NCBI RefSeq assembly: GCF_014904755.1
Contig: NZ_JACZFQ010000106.1
Location: 1 to 60,913, forward strand
Length of the DNA: 60,913 nt
DNA from: Neoluteolibacter marinus
Lineage (GTDB): Bacteria; Verrucomicrobiota; Verrucomicrobiia; Verrucomicrobiales; Akkermansiaceae
Direction of reading: 5' to 3'
Under the pieces are notes generated by a model. The model did no database searches and was not told the DNA's origin. It saw only the letters and a program-made list of their open reading frames with translations. Positions 25,929-34,766 of the stretch are shown here, in pieces. Within the stretch, counting starts at the first letter, position 1. Each line of letters starts with the position of its first letter. The position numbers and the translations under genes are program-made.

Positions 25929-26879
25929 ATGAAACAGGCCCGCGCAAGGGATTTTTTGTTCTGTTTCCAAATTCGTGATACGCCGTCGCGCGTGACCGCG
26001 ATTTCGACCCTCCTGAAGACCGCCGATTGGCAGGAGCGGCTGCGCCTGCATCGTGCCCGGGCCGAGCGCTGGACGGTCTCCGCCCGCTCCCGCCGGGCCG
26101 CCAGGAATCCCGATCCGGTGGAGGATTTCCTGTTCACCTACTACCCGTTCTCGTTCGCCAAGCTGGAGGAATGGCATCCTCCGGTGGGCGTGGCGGTGGA
26201 AGCCTCTGATCCTCTTCCCGCCTGTTGGACGAAGGGCCCCTACCGTCGCGACGGCGAGGCGCTCTTCGCCGACCCCACCCTGCTTTCCGACAAGGAACGG
26301 GCCCGGCTGGTGTGGCTGCGGGAGTTGCTGGCCGCCACCCGCGACCGCGCCCCGAACCTCGCCTGCCACGGCTTGCACGAATGGGCGATGGTGTATCGCG
26401 GCTTGAACGTGCGCCATGGCGAAGTGACCCCGCTGCGCCTGCCGCAGCGGGAGATCGACGCGCTGGTCGAATCCCGACCGATCCGCTGCTCGCACTTCGA
26501 CGCCTTCCGTTTCTTCCACCCCGACACGCAGCCGCTGAACCGGCTGCAGCCCGCGCTCTTCACCCGCGAGGACTTCGAGCAGCCGGCCTGCATCCATGCC
26601 AACATGGACCTCTACAAATGGTCGTTCAAGGCGATGCCGTGGGCGGGTTCGGACTTGCTGTTAGACTGCTTCGAGCTGGCGATGGAGCTGCGCGACCTCG
26701 ACATGCGGGCCAGCCCCTACGACCTGGGCGCCTGCGGCCTGGAGCCGGTGAAGATCGAGACCGCCGCGGGCCGCCGCGACTACGAAAAGGAGCAGTCGCG
26801 GCTGGCGGCGAAAAGCGCGCCGCTGCGCCAGCGGCTGATCGCCGCCCTCGATCTCACGCTGGAACCGGGCGGTGCCTAG
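25929..26879 (+). CDS. probable 3-methyladenine DNA glycosylase-like protein
   Basis: 316 residues from ATG 25929. A GTG at 25992 is an equally possible start, since conserved-looking sequence begins near L-K-T-A-D-W-Q-E-R-L. Diagnostic-looking stretches are F-L-F-T-Y-Y-P-F-S, C-H-G-L-H-E-W-A-M-V-Y and C-S-H-F-D-A-F-R-F-F. These belong to a conserved family often annotated as 3-methyladenine DNA glycosylase in Actinobacteria, Planctomycetes and Verrucomicrobia. I see no helix-hairpin-helix signature, so the enzymatic name is by family habit. Its TAG overlaps the prepilin-peptidase stop (convergent CTAG). Confidence 0.55.
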   Translation: MKQARARDFLFCFQIRDTPSRVTAISTLLKTADWQERLRLHRARAERWTVSARSRRAARNPDPVEDFLFTYYPFSFAKLEEWHPPVGVAVEASDPLPACWTKGPYRRDGEALFADPTLLSDKERARLVWLRELLAATRDRAPNLACHGLHEWAMVYRGLNVRHGEVTPLRLPQREIDALVESRPIRCSHFDAFRFFHPDTQPLNRLQPALFTREDFEQPACIHANMDLYKWSFKAMPWAGSDLLLDCFELAMELRDLDMRASPYDLGACGLEPVKIETAAGRRDYEKEQSRLAAKSAPLRQRLIAALDLTLEPGGA

Positions 26880-28072
26880 AAGCCGCCCGCGAGGTTCTCG
26901 AAATACCACTGCGCGATCTTCCAGCCGCCGAACATCCAGGTCAGCGCGCCGAGGATGAGGAAGGGCCCGAAGGGCAGGCGCATGCCGAAACCGACCCGCC
27001 CGAGCACGGCCGCGACGATGGCGTAGAGGGACGCGGCGAACAGACTGAAGAACACGCCCGCCCAGCCGAAGAAGGCACCGATGGAACCCATCAGATGGAC
27101 GTCGCCCATTCCCATCGCCTCGCGCGGAATGACGGCGCGCGGGGCCTTGCCGTCCAGGGCCTTCAGCTCCTCGATGGGAATGATCCGGCCGTCCGGGAGC
27201 TCGACGCCCGTCTCGCGGATGGTCACCACCCCGGCCTTGGCCTCCTCGCCGTTCGCCCGGACTTCGGTGGCCTCGATCACCAACCGGTCGGTTTTGCGGA
27301 AGAAGATATCCCACCAGCCGGTGCGCTCGCCGTTCATCTCGAACCAGATCGGATCCTCATCGCTTTCCGGCTCGATCAGCCGCCAGTCGACCGGCTCGGG
27401 AAACTCCATCTTCTTCTTTCCGAAGGCGGCCTTGCCTAACAACACCACCGCCCACAGGCCGAAGAATCCGATCACCCAGCCGAGCCCCGACTGCTTGAGC
27501 CCGTCGGCGAGCATGGGATCCTCGCTCGCCCAGGAGGCGAGGTCCGGCAACTTCGGCCACAGCGCCGCGGCGGCAAGACCGGCAATCGACGAGGCCCAGG
27601 TGAAGGACAACGGGATCACCAGATGCTCGGCATCGATGAAGGTGATGACCATGAATAGCGCGGCCATGATCCACAGTGGTAACAGCGCGGCGACCTCGAG
27701 CTGGAGGTAGGGCCCGAGCCCCAGCGAGGCGCGGAGGAATCCCCAGATCGCGGCAAAGAGCAGCGCCGTGAGAAGTTCGACCGCGAAGTAGCGGAACGCG
27801 ATCGGTGCCTTGCACTTGGCGCATTTCCCACGCAGCCACAGCCAGCTGAAGAGCGGCACGTTGAGTCGCATCGGGATCTCGTTCTTGCACTTGGGGCAAA
27901 AGGAGCGCTTCGGCTCGTTCACCGACAAACCGAGCGGGACGCGGTAGATCACCACGTTCAGGAACGAACCGATGCAGGCCCCGATCAGGAAGGCCGGAAC
28001 GAACCAGACCGGGTGGGCCAGGGAAGGGAAAATCTGGATCAAGGTGGCGGCATTGAATCGCATCCCAAGCAT
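26876..28072 (-). CDS. prepilin peptidase (type IV leader peptidase) with enlarged middle loop
   Basis: 398 residues, about 100 more than usual. N-terminal P-A-F-L-I-G-A-C-I-G-S-F-L-N-V and the paired C-P-K-C...C-A-K-C zinc motif mark the methyltransferase half. The catalytic aspartates are in T-F-I-D-A-E-H-L and G-M-G-D-V-H-L-M. Between them lies an insert (about residues 213-295) that is charged and beta-rich: E-P-V-D-W-R-L-I-E-P-E and V-T-I-R-E-T-G-V-E-L-P-D. Cleaves leaders of type IV pilins or pseudopilins in the inner membrane, and could process the prepilin-like Verru_Chthon A leader. A start at 28063 is also possible. Confidence 0.88.
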   Translation of the reverse strand: MLGMRFNAATLIQIFPSLAHPVWFVPAFLIGACIGSFLNVVIYRVPLGLSVNEPKRSFCPKCKNEIPMRLNVPLFSWLWLRGKCAKCKAPIAFRYFAVELLTALLFAAIWGFLRASLGLGPYLQLEVAALLPLWIMAALFMVITFIDAEHLVIPLSFTWASSIAGLAAAALWPKLPDLASWASEDPMLADGLKQSGLGWVIGFFGLWAVVLLGKAAFGKKKMEFPEPVDWRLIEPESDEDPIWFEMNGERTGWWDIFFRKTDRLVIEATEVRANGEEAKAGVVTIRETGVELPDGRIIPIEELKALDGKAPRAVIPREAMGMGDVHLMGSIGAFFGWAGVFFSLFAASLYAIVAAVLGRVGFGMRLPFGPFLILGALTWMFGGWKIAQWYFENLAGGF

Positions 28073-28105
28073 TTCGGAAATCCGAAATTTCTCCTACAGC
28101 TTAAC

Positions 28106-28200
28106 GGAGCGCCGACTTCAGTCGGCTTGGAAGACTCCGTGAAGGAAGCCGGAATCCCTGAAGAGGTCGACCTGTCGAAGCCGACTAAAGTCGGCGCTCC
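28106..28200. repeat. twin-hairpin REP-like dispersed repeat
   Basis: Left arm 28106-28128 (GGAGCGCCGACTTCAGTCGG plus CTT) and right arm 28178-28200 are inverted copies with one mismatch over 23 bases. Each arm is itself a hairpin (GCCGACT..AGTCGGC). The right arm ends directly against the RND transporter stop. From memory, this kind of element recurs in Verrucomicrobial genomes, where it is often mis-annotated as a short coding frame. It lies between two minus-strand genes and may end transcription or stabilise mRNA. Confidence 0.7.
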
Positions 28201-31200
28201 CTACGCCTGCCTGGCCCGCCAACCCGCCACCCGGTCGATCGCCCCCAGGACCACCACCAGCAGCGCGGGCAGGAAGGTCAGGGTGATCGCGGCGGTGAAG
28301 GCGAGGCCGAACAGCACGATCGCGCCGACCCCACGGTAGAGCTCCGTCCCTGCCCCGGGGATGAACACCAGCGGCGCCAGACCCATCAAGGTGGTCGCGG
28401 TGGTCATCATCACCGGTCTCAGGCGGGAGGCGACGGCATCCTTCACCGCGTCGAGCAGCCCCATGCCGCCCTCGCGGCGATTCTGCATCGCGCGATCGAC
28501 GATCAGGATCGGGTTGTTGACCGCCGTGCCCAACAGGATCAGGAAGCCCAGCATGGTGATCATGTCGAAGGGCTGCTGGATCGCCGGCAGCCCGAACGAC
28601 GGCAGGTGTCCGCCGACGAAATTCAGGAGCCACAGCCCGACCAAGCCGCCGCTGATCCCGAGCGGCACCGTCACCAGGATCAGGAACGGCGAACCCCAGT
28701 GGCGGTAGATGATGACCAGCTGCAGGTAGCACAGCGCCACCGCGATCCACATGTTGCCGCCGAGCGACTCACGGGTGGCGTCGAGCTGGTCGCTGGCCCC
28801 GGACAAGTTGATCGCGACGCCGGGCGGCAGCGAACCGTCCGCGCGGAGGGGTTCGATCACCTTCTCCCGCACCGTCGCCACGGCGGTTTCCAGCGGCACC
28901 GAACGGGGCGGGATCACAAACAGCGTCACGGTGCGCCGGCCGTCGACGCGCCGGATTTCCGCGGTGTCGACGGTTTCGGTGATGTCCGCGAGCGAACCGA
29001 TCGGCACCACCCCGCCCCGCGGCGTGTGGATCGACAGGTCGGAAATCCGGTCGAGCCGCTGGCGGTTGGCCGCCCGGCTGAACAGGAAGATGTCGACCTT
29101 GTCGTCGTCGAGGAAGAACTCGTCGACAAAGGCACCATCGGTGAGCGCGGCGACCGAGTAGCCGAATTCCCGGGCGCTGAAGCCCATCTCGGCCAGGCGC
29201 TCCCACTTCGGCCGGACCTCCAGAAGCGGCTGACCGAGGGTCAGCGAGGACGGCACGGAGTTGATCTGCGCGTCATCGATCGCCTCCCCCGCCATGCGGT
29301 AGGCGGTGAGCGCGGTGCGGTAGATCTCCGGCAGGTCCGGGCCGCTGATGTTGAGCGTGACGGCGCGGGTGCCGCCGTCGTTGCTGGAAATGATCGAGCC
29401 CCGCGACGAGAACGCCCGCATGCCGGGGTAGGCGCGGAAGCGCTCGTTGAGGATCTCCATGAAGGGATCGATGTGCTTGGGGTTCTTGGTCACGGCGATC
29501 ACCCGCAGCGCCTGCGGCTGGATGATAACCGTCACCCGGTCGAGTGCCGGGATCTCCGTTTCCCCGCGGTCAAAGGCCGCCGGATCCTGGTCGAGCGCCG
29601 GCAGCAGCTCGTCCTGCAGCTTCTTCCCGATGACCTCCATTTCCGCGAGGCTGTAGCCCGGCGGCGCGATCATGGACGAGAATGACTTCGCCTCCTCGCC
29701 CTCCGGAAGATACTCCGCCGGCGGGGTCAAGAAGGTGACCGCGGCACCGGTCGCCAGCAGCGTGCCGGCAATGCATGTCCACCTCCGCCACGGCTTGGCG
29801 AGCATCCAGAAGATCGGCGGGATCAAACGTTGGCGGCGGCCTGCGACCGCCTCGCTTTGACGGCGGCGCCCCGGCAGGTTGGCATAGGCCACCGGCACCA
29901 GGGTGATCGAGACGACCATCGAGACGATGATCGCCGAAGAGATCGCGATGCCGATGTCGGAAAAGAGCTGCCCGGCTTCCTCTTTCACGAACAACAGCGG
30001 CAGGAACACCAGCACCGTCGTCATGGTGCCCGACAGGACCGCGCTCCACACCCCCTTGACCCCGTCGCGCGCCGCCTCGAAGCGATCCTTCCCCTTTTGC
30101 CGCTCCTGCTGGATGCTTTCCAGCACCACGATGGTGTTGTCGATGGTCATCCCGATCGCGAAGGCGATGCCGGCAAGGGAAATGACGTTGATGGTGCGGC
30201 CGAGCAGCAGCAGCCCGATGAAGCCGGCCACGGTGCAGATCGGCATGCCGCACATCCCGATCAGCGTGGTCGACGGCGACCTGAGGAACAGCAGCATCAC
30301 CAGCGCGGCCAGACAGGCCCCGATGACGATGTTGTTGCGGACGTTCGCCACCGAGTCCTCGACGTAGCGCACGTCGTCGTTGCTCAAGTACATCGTCAGG
30401 CCCGCCGGCTCGAGGATGTCGCGGTTGATCTCATCCATCTTCGGCAGCACGGCCTCCTTGATGCCGATCACGTTCGAGCCCGTCTGGCGGATCAGACCGA
30501 GCCGGATGTTCGCCTCGCCGTTGTTGTAGGAAAGGTTCCGCAGCTCCGCGTGGTTCAGCTGCACCGTCGCCACGTCACCGAGGCGGATGATCGCGTCACC
30601 GCGGCGGGCCAGGATCAGGTCCTCGAGCTCCTCCAGCTTGTCGAAGCGGCCGACGGTGCGCAGCAGGTAGCGGCGCTTGCCACTGTCGATGTCGCCGCCG
30701 GAAACATCCAGGTTGCGGTTGCGGACCGCGTCGCGGACTTCGGTCAGGGACAGATTCCGTTCGGCCAGTTTCGCCGCGTCCACCAGCAGCCGGATCTGCC
30801 GCTCCACCCCGCCTCCGATCTCGACCTGCGACACGCCCGGCACCCGTTCCAGCGCCGGGCGCACGTGGTCGTCGATGAAGTCGAACATCATGTGGATGTC
30901 GACGTTCTTCGGATTGCCGACCATCGGCACCACGTTGAAGGCCATGAAGGCGTTGTAGGAAAACGAGTCGGTCCGCAGCACCGGCTCGTCGACGTTTTCC
31001 GGATAGGATGGCACCTGGCTGAGGGCGTTGTTCACCCGCAGCAGTGCCTCGTTGACATCGGTGCCAAAGGGGAACTCGAGCTCGATCTCGGCGCGGCCGG
31101 TGGAGGCCAGCGAGGTCATCCGGTTGAGGTTCGGCAAGCTGCGCAGGTAGCGCTCCTGCTCGATGACGATCTCCTTCTCGACATCCTGCGGGGTCGCACC

Positions 31201-31350
31201 GGGCCAGCCGGTCTGGATGGAGACGATGCGGACGTCCAGGTCCGGGATCATCTGCACCGGCACCCGCGTGGCGGCGATGATGCCCAGCAGCATCACCATC
31301 GCGGTGACCACGGTGACCAGCGTCCCGCGCTTGAGGATGGCGTCGATCAT
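28201..31350 (-). CDS. efflux RND transporter permease subunit
   Basis: 1049 residues, AcrB/MexB-type length with 12 predicted spans and two large periplasmic loops. Start M-I-D-A-I-L-K-R-G-T-L-V. The V-P-V-Q-M-I-P-D-L region, the G-W-P-G-A-T-P-Q-D-V-E loop and F-A-I-G-M-T-I-D-N-T-I-V-V-L-E in TM4 are diagnostic. The TM4 acidic pair of AcrB (D-D) is D-N here, so the proton relay keeps only one of the two carboxylates. It follows its adaptor by 4 bases. No outer-membrane channel gene is present, so the pump would borrow one. Substrate not predictable. Confidence 0.93.
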   Translation of the reverse strand: MIDAILKRGTLVTVVTAMVMLLGIIAATRVPVQMIPDLDVRIVSIQTGWPGATPQDVEKEIVIEQERYLRSLPNLNRMTSLASTGRAEIELEFPFGTDVNEALLRVNNALSQVPSYPENVDEPVLRTDSFSYNAFMAFNVVPMVGNPKNVDIHMMFDFIDDHVRPALERVPGVSQVEIGGGVERQIRLLVDAAKLAERNLSLTEVRDAVRNRNLDVSGGDIDSGKRRYLLRTVGRFDKLEELEDLILARRGDAIIRLGDVATVQLNHAELRNLSYNNGEANIRLGLIRQTGSNVIGIKEAVLPKMDEINRDILEPAGLTMYLSNDDVRYVEDSVANVRNNIVIGACLAALVMLLFLRSPSTTLIGMCGMPICTVAGFIGLLLLGRTINVISLAGIAFAIGMTIDNTIVVLESIQQERQKGKDRFEAARDGVKGVWSAVLSGTMTTVLVFLPLLFVKEEAGQLFSDIGIAISSAIIVSMVVSITLVPVAYANLPGRRRQSEAVAGRRQRLIPPIFWMLAKPWRRWTCIAGTLLATGAAVTFLTPPAEYLPEGEEAKSFSSMIAPPGYSLAEMEVIGKKLQDELLPALDQDPAAFDRGETEIPALDRVTVIIQPQALRVIAVTKNPKHIDPFMEILNERFRAYPGMRAFSSRGSIISSNDGGTRAVTLNISGPDLPEIYRTALTAYRMAGEAIDDAQINSVPSSLTLGQPLLEVRPKWERLAEMGFSAREFGYSVAALTDGAFVDEFFLDDDKVDIFLFSRAANRQRLDRISDLSIHTPRGGVVPIGSLADITETVDTAEIRRVDGRRTVTLFVIPPRSVPLETAVATVREKVIEPLRADGSLPPGVAINLSGASDQLDATRESLGGNMWIAVALCYLQLVIIYRHWGSPFLILVTVPLGISGGLVGLWLLNFVGGHLPSFGLPAIQQPFDMITMLGFLILLGTAVNNPILIVDRAMQNRREGGMGLLDAVKDAVASRLRPVMMTTATTLMGLAPLVFIPGAGTELYRGVGAIVLFGLAFTAAITLTFLPALLVVVLGAIDRVAGWRARQA

Positions 31351-31354
31351 CGGT

Positions 31355-32422
31355 TCAGGAGTCGCCGCTTGGACCGTCGTCGAGCTTGCTCACCGGCTGC
31401 CCCTCGCGCAGGCCCTCGTTGCCGCGCACCACCACCGTCGCGCCGCCGGCGACGCCTTCGAGCACCTCGATCTTCCCGATCAGTTCCACGCCGAGCTTCA
31501 CCGGCCGGGACCTCGCGACGTCCCGGTCCCCCTCCCGCTCGATCGTCCAAACTTTCGCGGTTCCATCGGGAAAGCGGACCACGGCGTCCCGCGGCACCTG
31601 CACCGTGGGCACCTTGCCGCGGGAATGGAAAACCACCCGCGCCGACATCCCGGGGGACGCAAGATCCTCGGGATCGGTCATTTCAAGCCGTACCAGGAAG
31701 GTCCTGGAAACCGGGTCCTTCACCGGCACCCGCACGAGAATCCGGGCATCGAGCTCGCGGCCCGGCCAGGCGTCGAGCACCGCCGTGGCCCGCACCTCGC
31801 CATCGAGCCGGGCAAAGGCCTCCTGCGGCGCCTGCACGTCGAGCCGCAGGTCGCCGGTTTCCACCAGTTCCACCACCGGAGTGCCGGTCTCCACCCACTC
31901 GCCCTCCTCGGCGAACTTGCGGCCGATCACCCCCGCGAAGGGCGCAACCAGCTGGTGACGCCCGATGATTTCCTGTTGCTCCTTCTTCTGCACCTGAAGC
32001 CGCCGGACCTCGCTTTCGCGCACCTTCGCGGCGGTCTCGCGCGACTCCGCCTCTGACCGCGGAAAGCCGCCGCGACGGGTGAGGTCGCGCACTTCCTCGA
32101 CCTTGCGCAGCGCCTCGGCCAGCTCCAGTTCGGCTTGCTCAAGCTCGATCGAGATCCGCTCCAGGGTCAGCCCGGCCAGTTCGGTATCGAGCTCCATCAG
32201 CACCTGCCCCGCCGTCACCTCGCTCCCCGCGTCCACCTGGATTTTCCCGATCAAGCCGCCGGTCCGCGAAGAAAGGCTGGCCCGGCGATGGGCCGTCACC
32301 GTGCCGGTGAGTTCCAGCTGGCGCTCGAGGGGCGCTGAAACCGCCGTCGCCGTCGTCACCGGACGCGGCGGATCTTCGGCCGCGGCCACGGCGGCGATTG
32401 TCAGGAACAGGGGGACTCGCAT
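31355..32422 (-). CDS. efflux RND periplasmic adaptor subunit (HlyD/MFP type)
   Basis: About 355 residues with an N-terminal signal (V-A-A-A-E). Biotinyl-lipoyl halves: G-L-I-G-K-I-Q-V-D-A-G-S-E-V-T-A-G-Q-V-L-M-E-L-D and A-P-F-A-G-V-I-G. They flank an alpha-hairpin (R-I-S-I-E-L-E-Q-A-E-L-E-L-A). The beta-barrel and membrane-proximal domains follow, ending V-V-V-R-G-N-E-G-L-R-E-G. Bridges the RND permease to an outer-membrane channel. ATG 32422 is preferred over 32431. Forms a two-gene operon with the permease and is divergent from the CCA-adding enzyme. Confidence 0.9.
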   Translation of the reverse strand: MRVPLFLTIAAVAAAEDPPRPVTTATAVSAPLERQLELTGTVTAHRRASLSSRTGGLIGKIQVDAGSEVTAGQVLMELDTELAGLTLERISIELEQAELELAEALRKVEEVRDLTRRGGFPRSEAESRETAAKVRESEVRRLQVQKKEQQEIIGRHQLVAPFAGVIGRKFAEEGEWVETGTPVVELVETGDLRLDVQAPQEAFARLDGEVRATAVLDAWPGRELDARILVRVPVKDPVSRTFLVRLEMTDPEDLASPGMSARVVFHSRGKVPTVQVPRDAVVRFPDGTAKVWTIEREGDRDVARSRPVKLGVELIGKIEVLEGVAGGATVVVRGNEGLREGQPVSKLDDGPSGDS

Positions 32423-32529
32423 CCAGCACATGGCGCCGACTATCGCGGGGACGCCGGCGAACTCAAGGGATCAAACGGCCGTTTCCAGCCCACCGGGCCT
32501 TGCCGCCGTCCACACACTGCCCTAACACC

Positions 32530-33858
32530 ATGGTCGTGCCAGAAGCCCGCAACGTCGCCGTCTCCTTCGCCCACCGCCTCCGCGATGCGGGTCACCTCGC
32601 CTATTTCGCCGGGGGCTGCGTCCGCGATCATCTGCTGGGCAAGGAACCCAAGGACTACGACATTGCCACCTCCGCGACGCCCGCCGAGGTCGTCCGGCTG
32701 TTTCCCGGGGCGAACGAAGTCGGAGCCCACTTCGGCGTGGTGATCGCCAAGTCCAAGGGCCACATGGTCGAAATCGCGACCTTTCGCACCGACGGCTCCT
32801 ACCACGATGGCCGGCGCCCGGCGGAGGTGGCCTTTTCCACCCCGGAGGAAGATGCCCATCGCCGGGACTTCACGATCAACGGCCTGTTTGAAGATCCGGA
32901 AAGCGGGGAGATCATCGACCACGTCGGCGGCCGGGCCGACCTCGAGGCTGGCGTTTTGAGGGCCATCGGCAATCCGGTTCACCGCTTCGCCGAAGACTCC
33001 CTGCGGTTGCTGCGGGCGGTTCGCTTCTCGACCAAGCTCGGGTTTGAAATCGAAGCCGGCACCTGGGCCGCCATGCGCGAGCATGCCGACGGACTGAAAC
33101 GGATCGCCGCGGAGCGGATCCGCGACGAGTTCTCGCGGACACTGGTCCTGCCGGCACGGGCCCGGGGCCTGGACCTGCTGGTCGACTCGGGGCTGATCCG
33201 CCATTTCCTCCCCGAAGTCCTCGACCTGATCGGCTGTGAACAACCGCCGGAATGGCATCCCGAAGGCGATGTCTACGTTCACACCCGGATCATGCTGGAG
33301 ATGCTCGGCGACCACGCACCGCTGGAACTTTGCCTGGCCGTTCTGCTTCACGACATCGCCAAGCCGCCCACCCGGACCTTCGACGAAGACGCCGGACGCA
33401 TCCGTTTCAATGGCCATGATGCCCTGGGCGCCACGATGACAGAGGTGATTCTGCGTCGTTTGAAATATCCGAATGAAACAATCGATTCCGTAACCACCAT
33501 GGTCGGCCGCCACATGCAATTCATGAACGTGCAGCAGATGCGCACGGCGAAACTCAAACGTTTCATGGCCACCCCGACCTTCCCGCTGGAACTGGAACTG
33601 CACCGGGTCGATTGCGCCTCTTCCAACGGCTTCACCGAGAACCTGGACTTCCTGCTCGGGAAGCGCGAAGAGTTCGCCGCCGAACCGCTGATCCCGCCAC
33701 CCTTGATCACCGGTCGCGACCTGATCGCCCGGGGTTTGAAACCCGGCCCCCATTTCAAGGAACTGCTTGAATCAGCGCAGACCGAGCAACTCGAAGGCCG
33801 ACTCGGCAGCCGCGAGCACGCCCTTGAGTGGCTCCTCGATCAGATCAAGGATTCATGA
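32530..33858 (+). CDS. CCA tRNA nucleotidyltransferase / poly(A) polymerase family
   Basis: 442 residues from ATG 32530. Earlier codons in the frame overlap the divergent adaptor gene. Nucleotidyltransferase head: F-A-G-G-C-V-R-D-H-L-L-G and D-Y-D-I-A-T-S (metal-binding Asp pair), then the R-R-D-F-T-I-N-G block. Further on, E-D-S-L-R-L-L-R-A-V-R-F-S marks the tRNA-binding part. An HD domain follows (L-L-H-D-I-A-K-P-P). Adds or repairs CCA, needed here because tRNA-Ala lacks an encoded CCA. A pure poly(A) polymerase or A-adding role cannot be excluded from sequence. Confidence 0.9.
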   Translation: MVVPEARNVAVSFAHRLRDAGHLAYFAGGCVRDHLLGKEPKDYDIATSATPAEVVRLFPGANEVGAHFGVVIAKSKGHMVEIATFRTDGSYHDGRRPAEVAFSTPEEDAHRRDFTINGLFEDPESGEIIDHVGGRADLEAGVLRAIGNPVHRFAEDSLRLLRAVRFSTKLGFEIEAGTWAAMREHADGLKRIAAERIRDEFSRTLVLPARARGLDLLVDSGLIRHFLPEVLDLIGCEQPPEWHPEGDVYVHTRIMLEMLGDHAPLELCLAVLLHDIAKPPTRTFDEDAGRIRFNGHDALGATMTEVILRRLKYPNETIDSVTTMVGRHMQFMNVQQMRTAKLKRFMATPTFPLELELHRVDCASSNGFTENLDFLLGKREEFAAEPLIPPPLITGRDLIARGLKPGPHFKELLESAQTEQLEGRLGSREHALEWLLDQIKDS

Positions 33859-34068
33859 TCGAGACTCACCGAGCCTGAGGGAGCAGCCTTTTGCATCGAT
33901 CGAGTCAAATGGGCACTTAAACACCAGCAAATCTTCCATCAACGCCTCGAAAAGAAGCCCAATTGAAACAACACAAACCACTAAAAACCAACAATCTAAT
34001 CATTTGAATCTTTCGATTCGATCAATTGTTTCAATCAATCCGTCTCCAGCATTGCACCCTCTCCGGAT

Positions 34069-34602
34069 CTAGTAGTCCACCTCGGGCGAGTTCGGCGCAG
34101 AAGCGCCCCGGAGCAGCTGCTCCGCGGCCCTGAATGTCCGGTCGCGAGCCAGCTTCTGCGCGCTGCTCGACTTGAGCTGGGGGCAGCGCCTCACCACCTC
34201 GGCGGCAAGCAGGTCGGGCCGGGGCACCCGGATCTTCACCGCCTCCTGCTTGCACCCGCGCCGGAAGGTGACCCGAACCATCTCGGTCCTCGCGCTGGCA
34301 ACCCGACGAACCCGGTCCACCCGCGTGATCGTCGGGTAGAGAATCATCCGGGATCCCAGCGCCCGGTGAACGATCAGCCCCTCGTCCGACACCTCGTAGC
34401 CCGACCTCACCAGGAACCTCTTCCCCCACGTCGCCATCACCCCTCCGACCAAGATCAGGATCACCAGCCCCTCGAAGCCAACCCAGGCCTCCTGCCGGTC
34501 CGCTGCCATCCAGATCCCCAACGCCACCAAGGCGCCCAAGGCCAGCAGGAGCGAGCCGCGCAACACAAGGAACGAGAGCTTTTGGAGCGCTTCCGGCTTC
34601 AT
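34069..34602 (-). CDS. small membrane protein with PH-like domain, hypothetical
   Basis: 177 residues from ATG 34602. Two hydrophobic spans near the N-terminus (about 15-35 and 45-65). They are followed by Y-E-V-S-D-E-G-L-I-V-H-R-A-L-G-S-R-M-I-L-Y, where a beta strand, short turn and beta strand resemble bacterial PH (DUF304-like) domains. A basic C-terminal helix region ends the protein. No known function. Preceded by 210 bases of AT-rich, gene-free DNA (33859-34068) shared with the convergent CCA-adding enzyme. I see no clear terminator there. Confidence 0.55.
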   Translation of the reverse strand: MKPEALQKLSFLVLRGSLLLALGALVALGIWMAADRQEAWVGFEGLVILILVGGVMATWGKRFLVRSGYEVSDEGLIVHRALGSRMILYPTITRVDRVRRVASARTEMVRVTFRRGCKQEAVKIRVPRPDLLAAEVVRRCPQLKSSSAQKLARDRTFRAAEQLLRGASAPNSPEVDY

Positions 34603-34766
34603 GAGATTTCCCGGCTTGGCCAATCAACCGTAGATCCAGACGGATTTTCCGCCGCATGGCGAGCTTGAAGCCGCGAGCCGCTTGCCCCGGCGGCGTGCGA
34701 TGAATCGGGAGGAATTCCGCAAATTCCGCGTGGCTTGCGCGTAAGGGACGGCCTAGCGTCCCCGCC

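Noticed and set aside
28013-28339. Plus-strand frame with a G-A-P-T-S-V-G peptide
   Set aside because: The peptide is the translation of the twin-hairpin repeat, not a gene.
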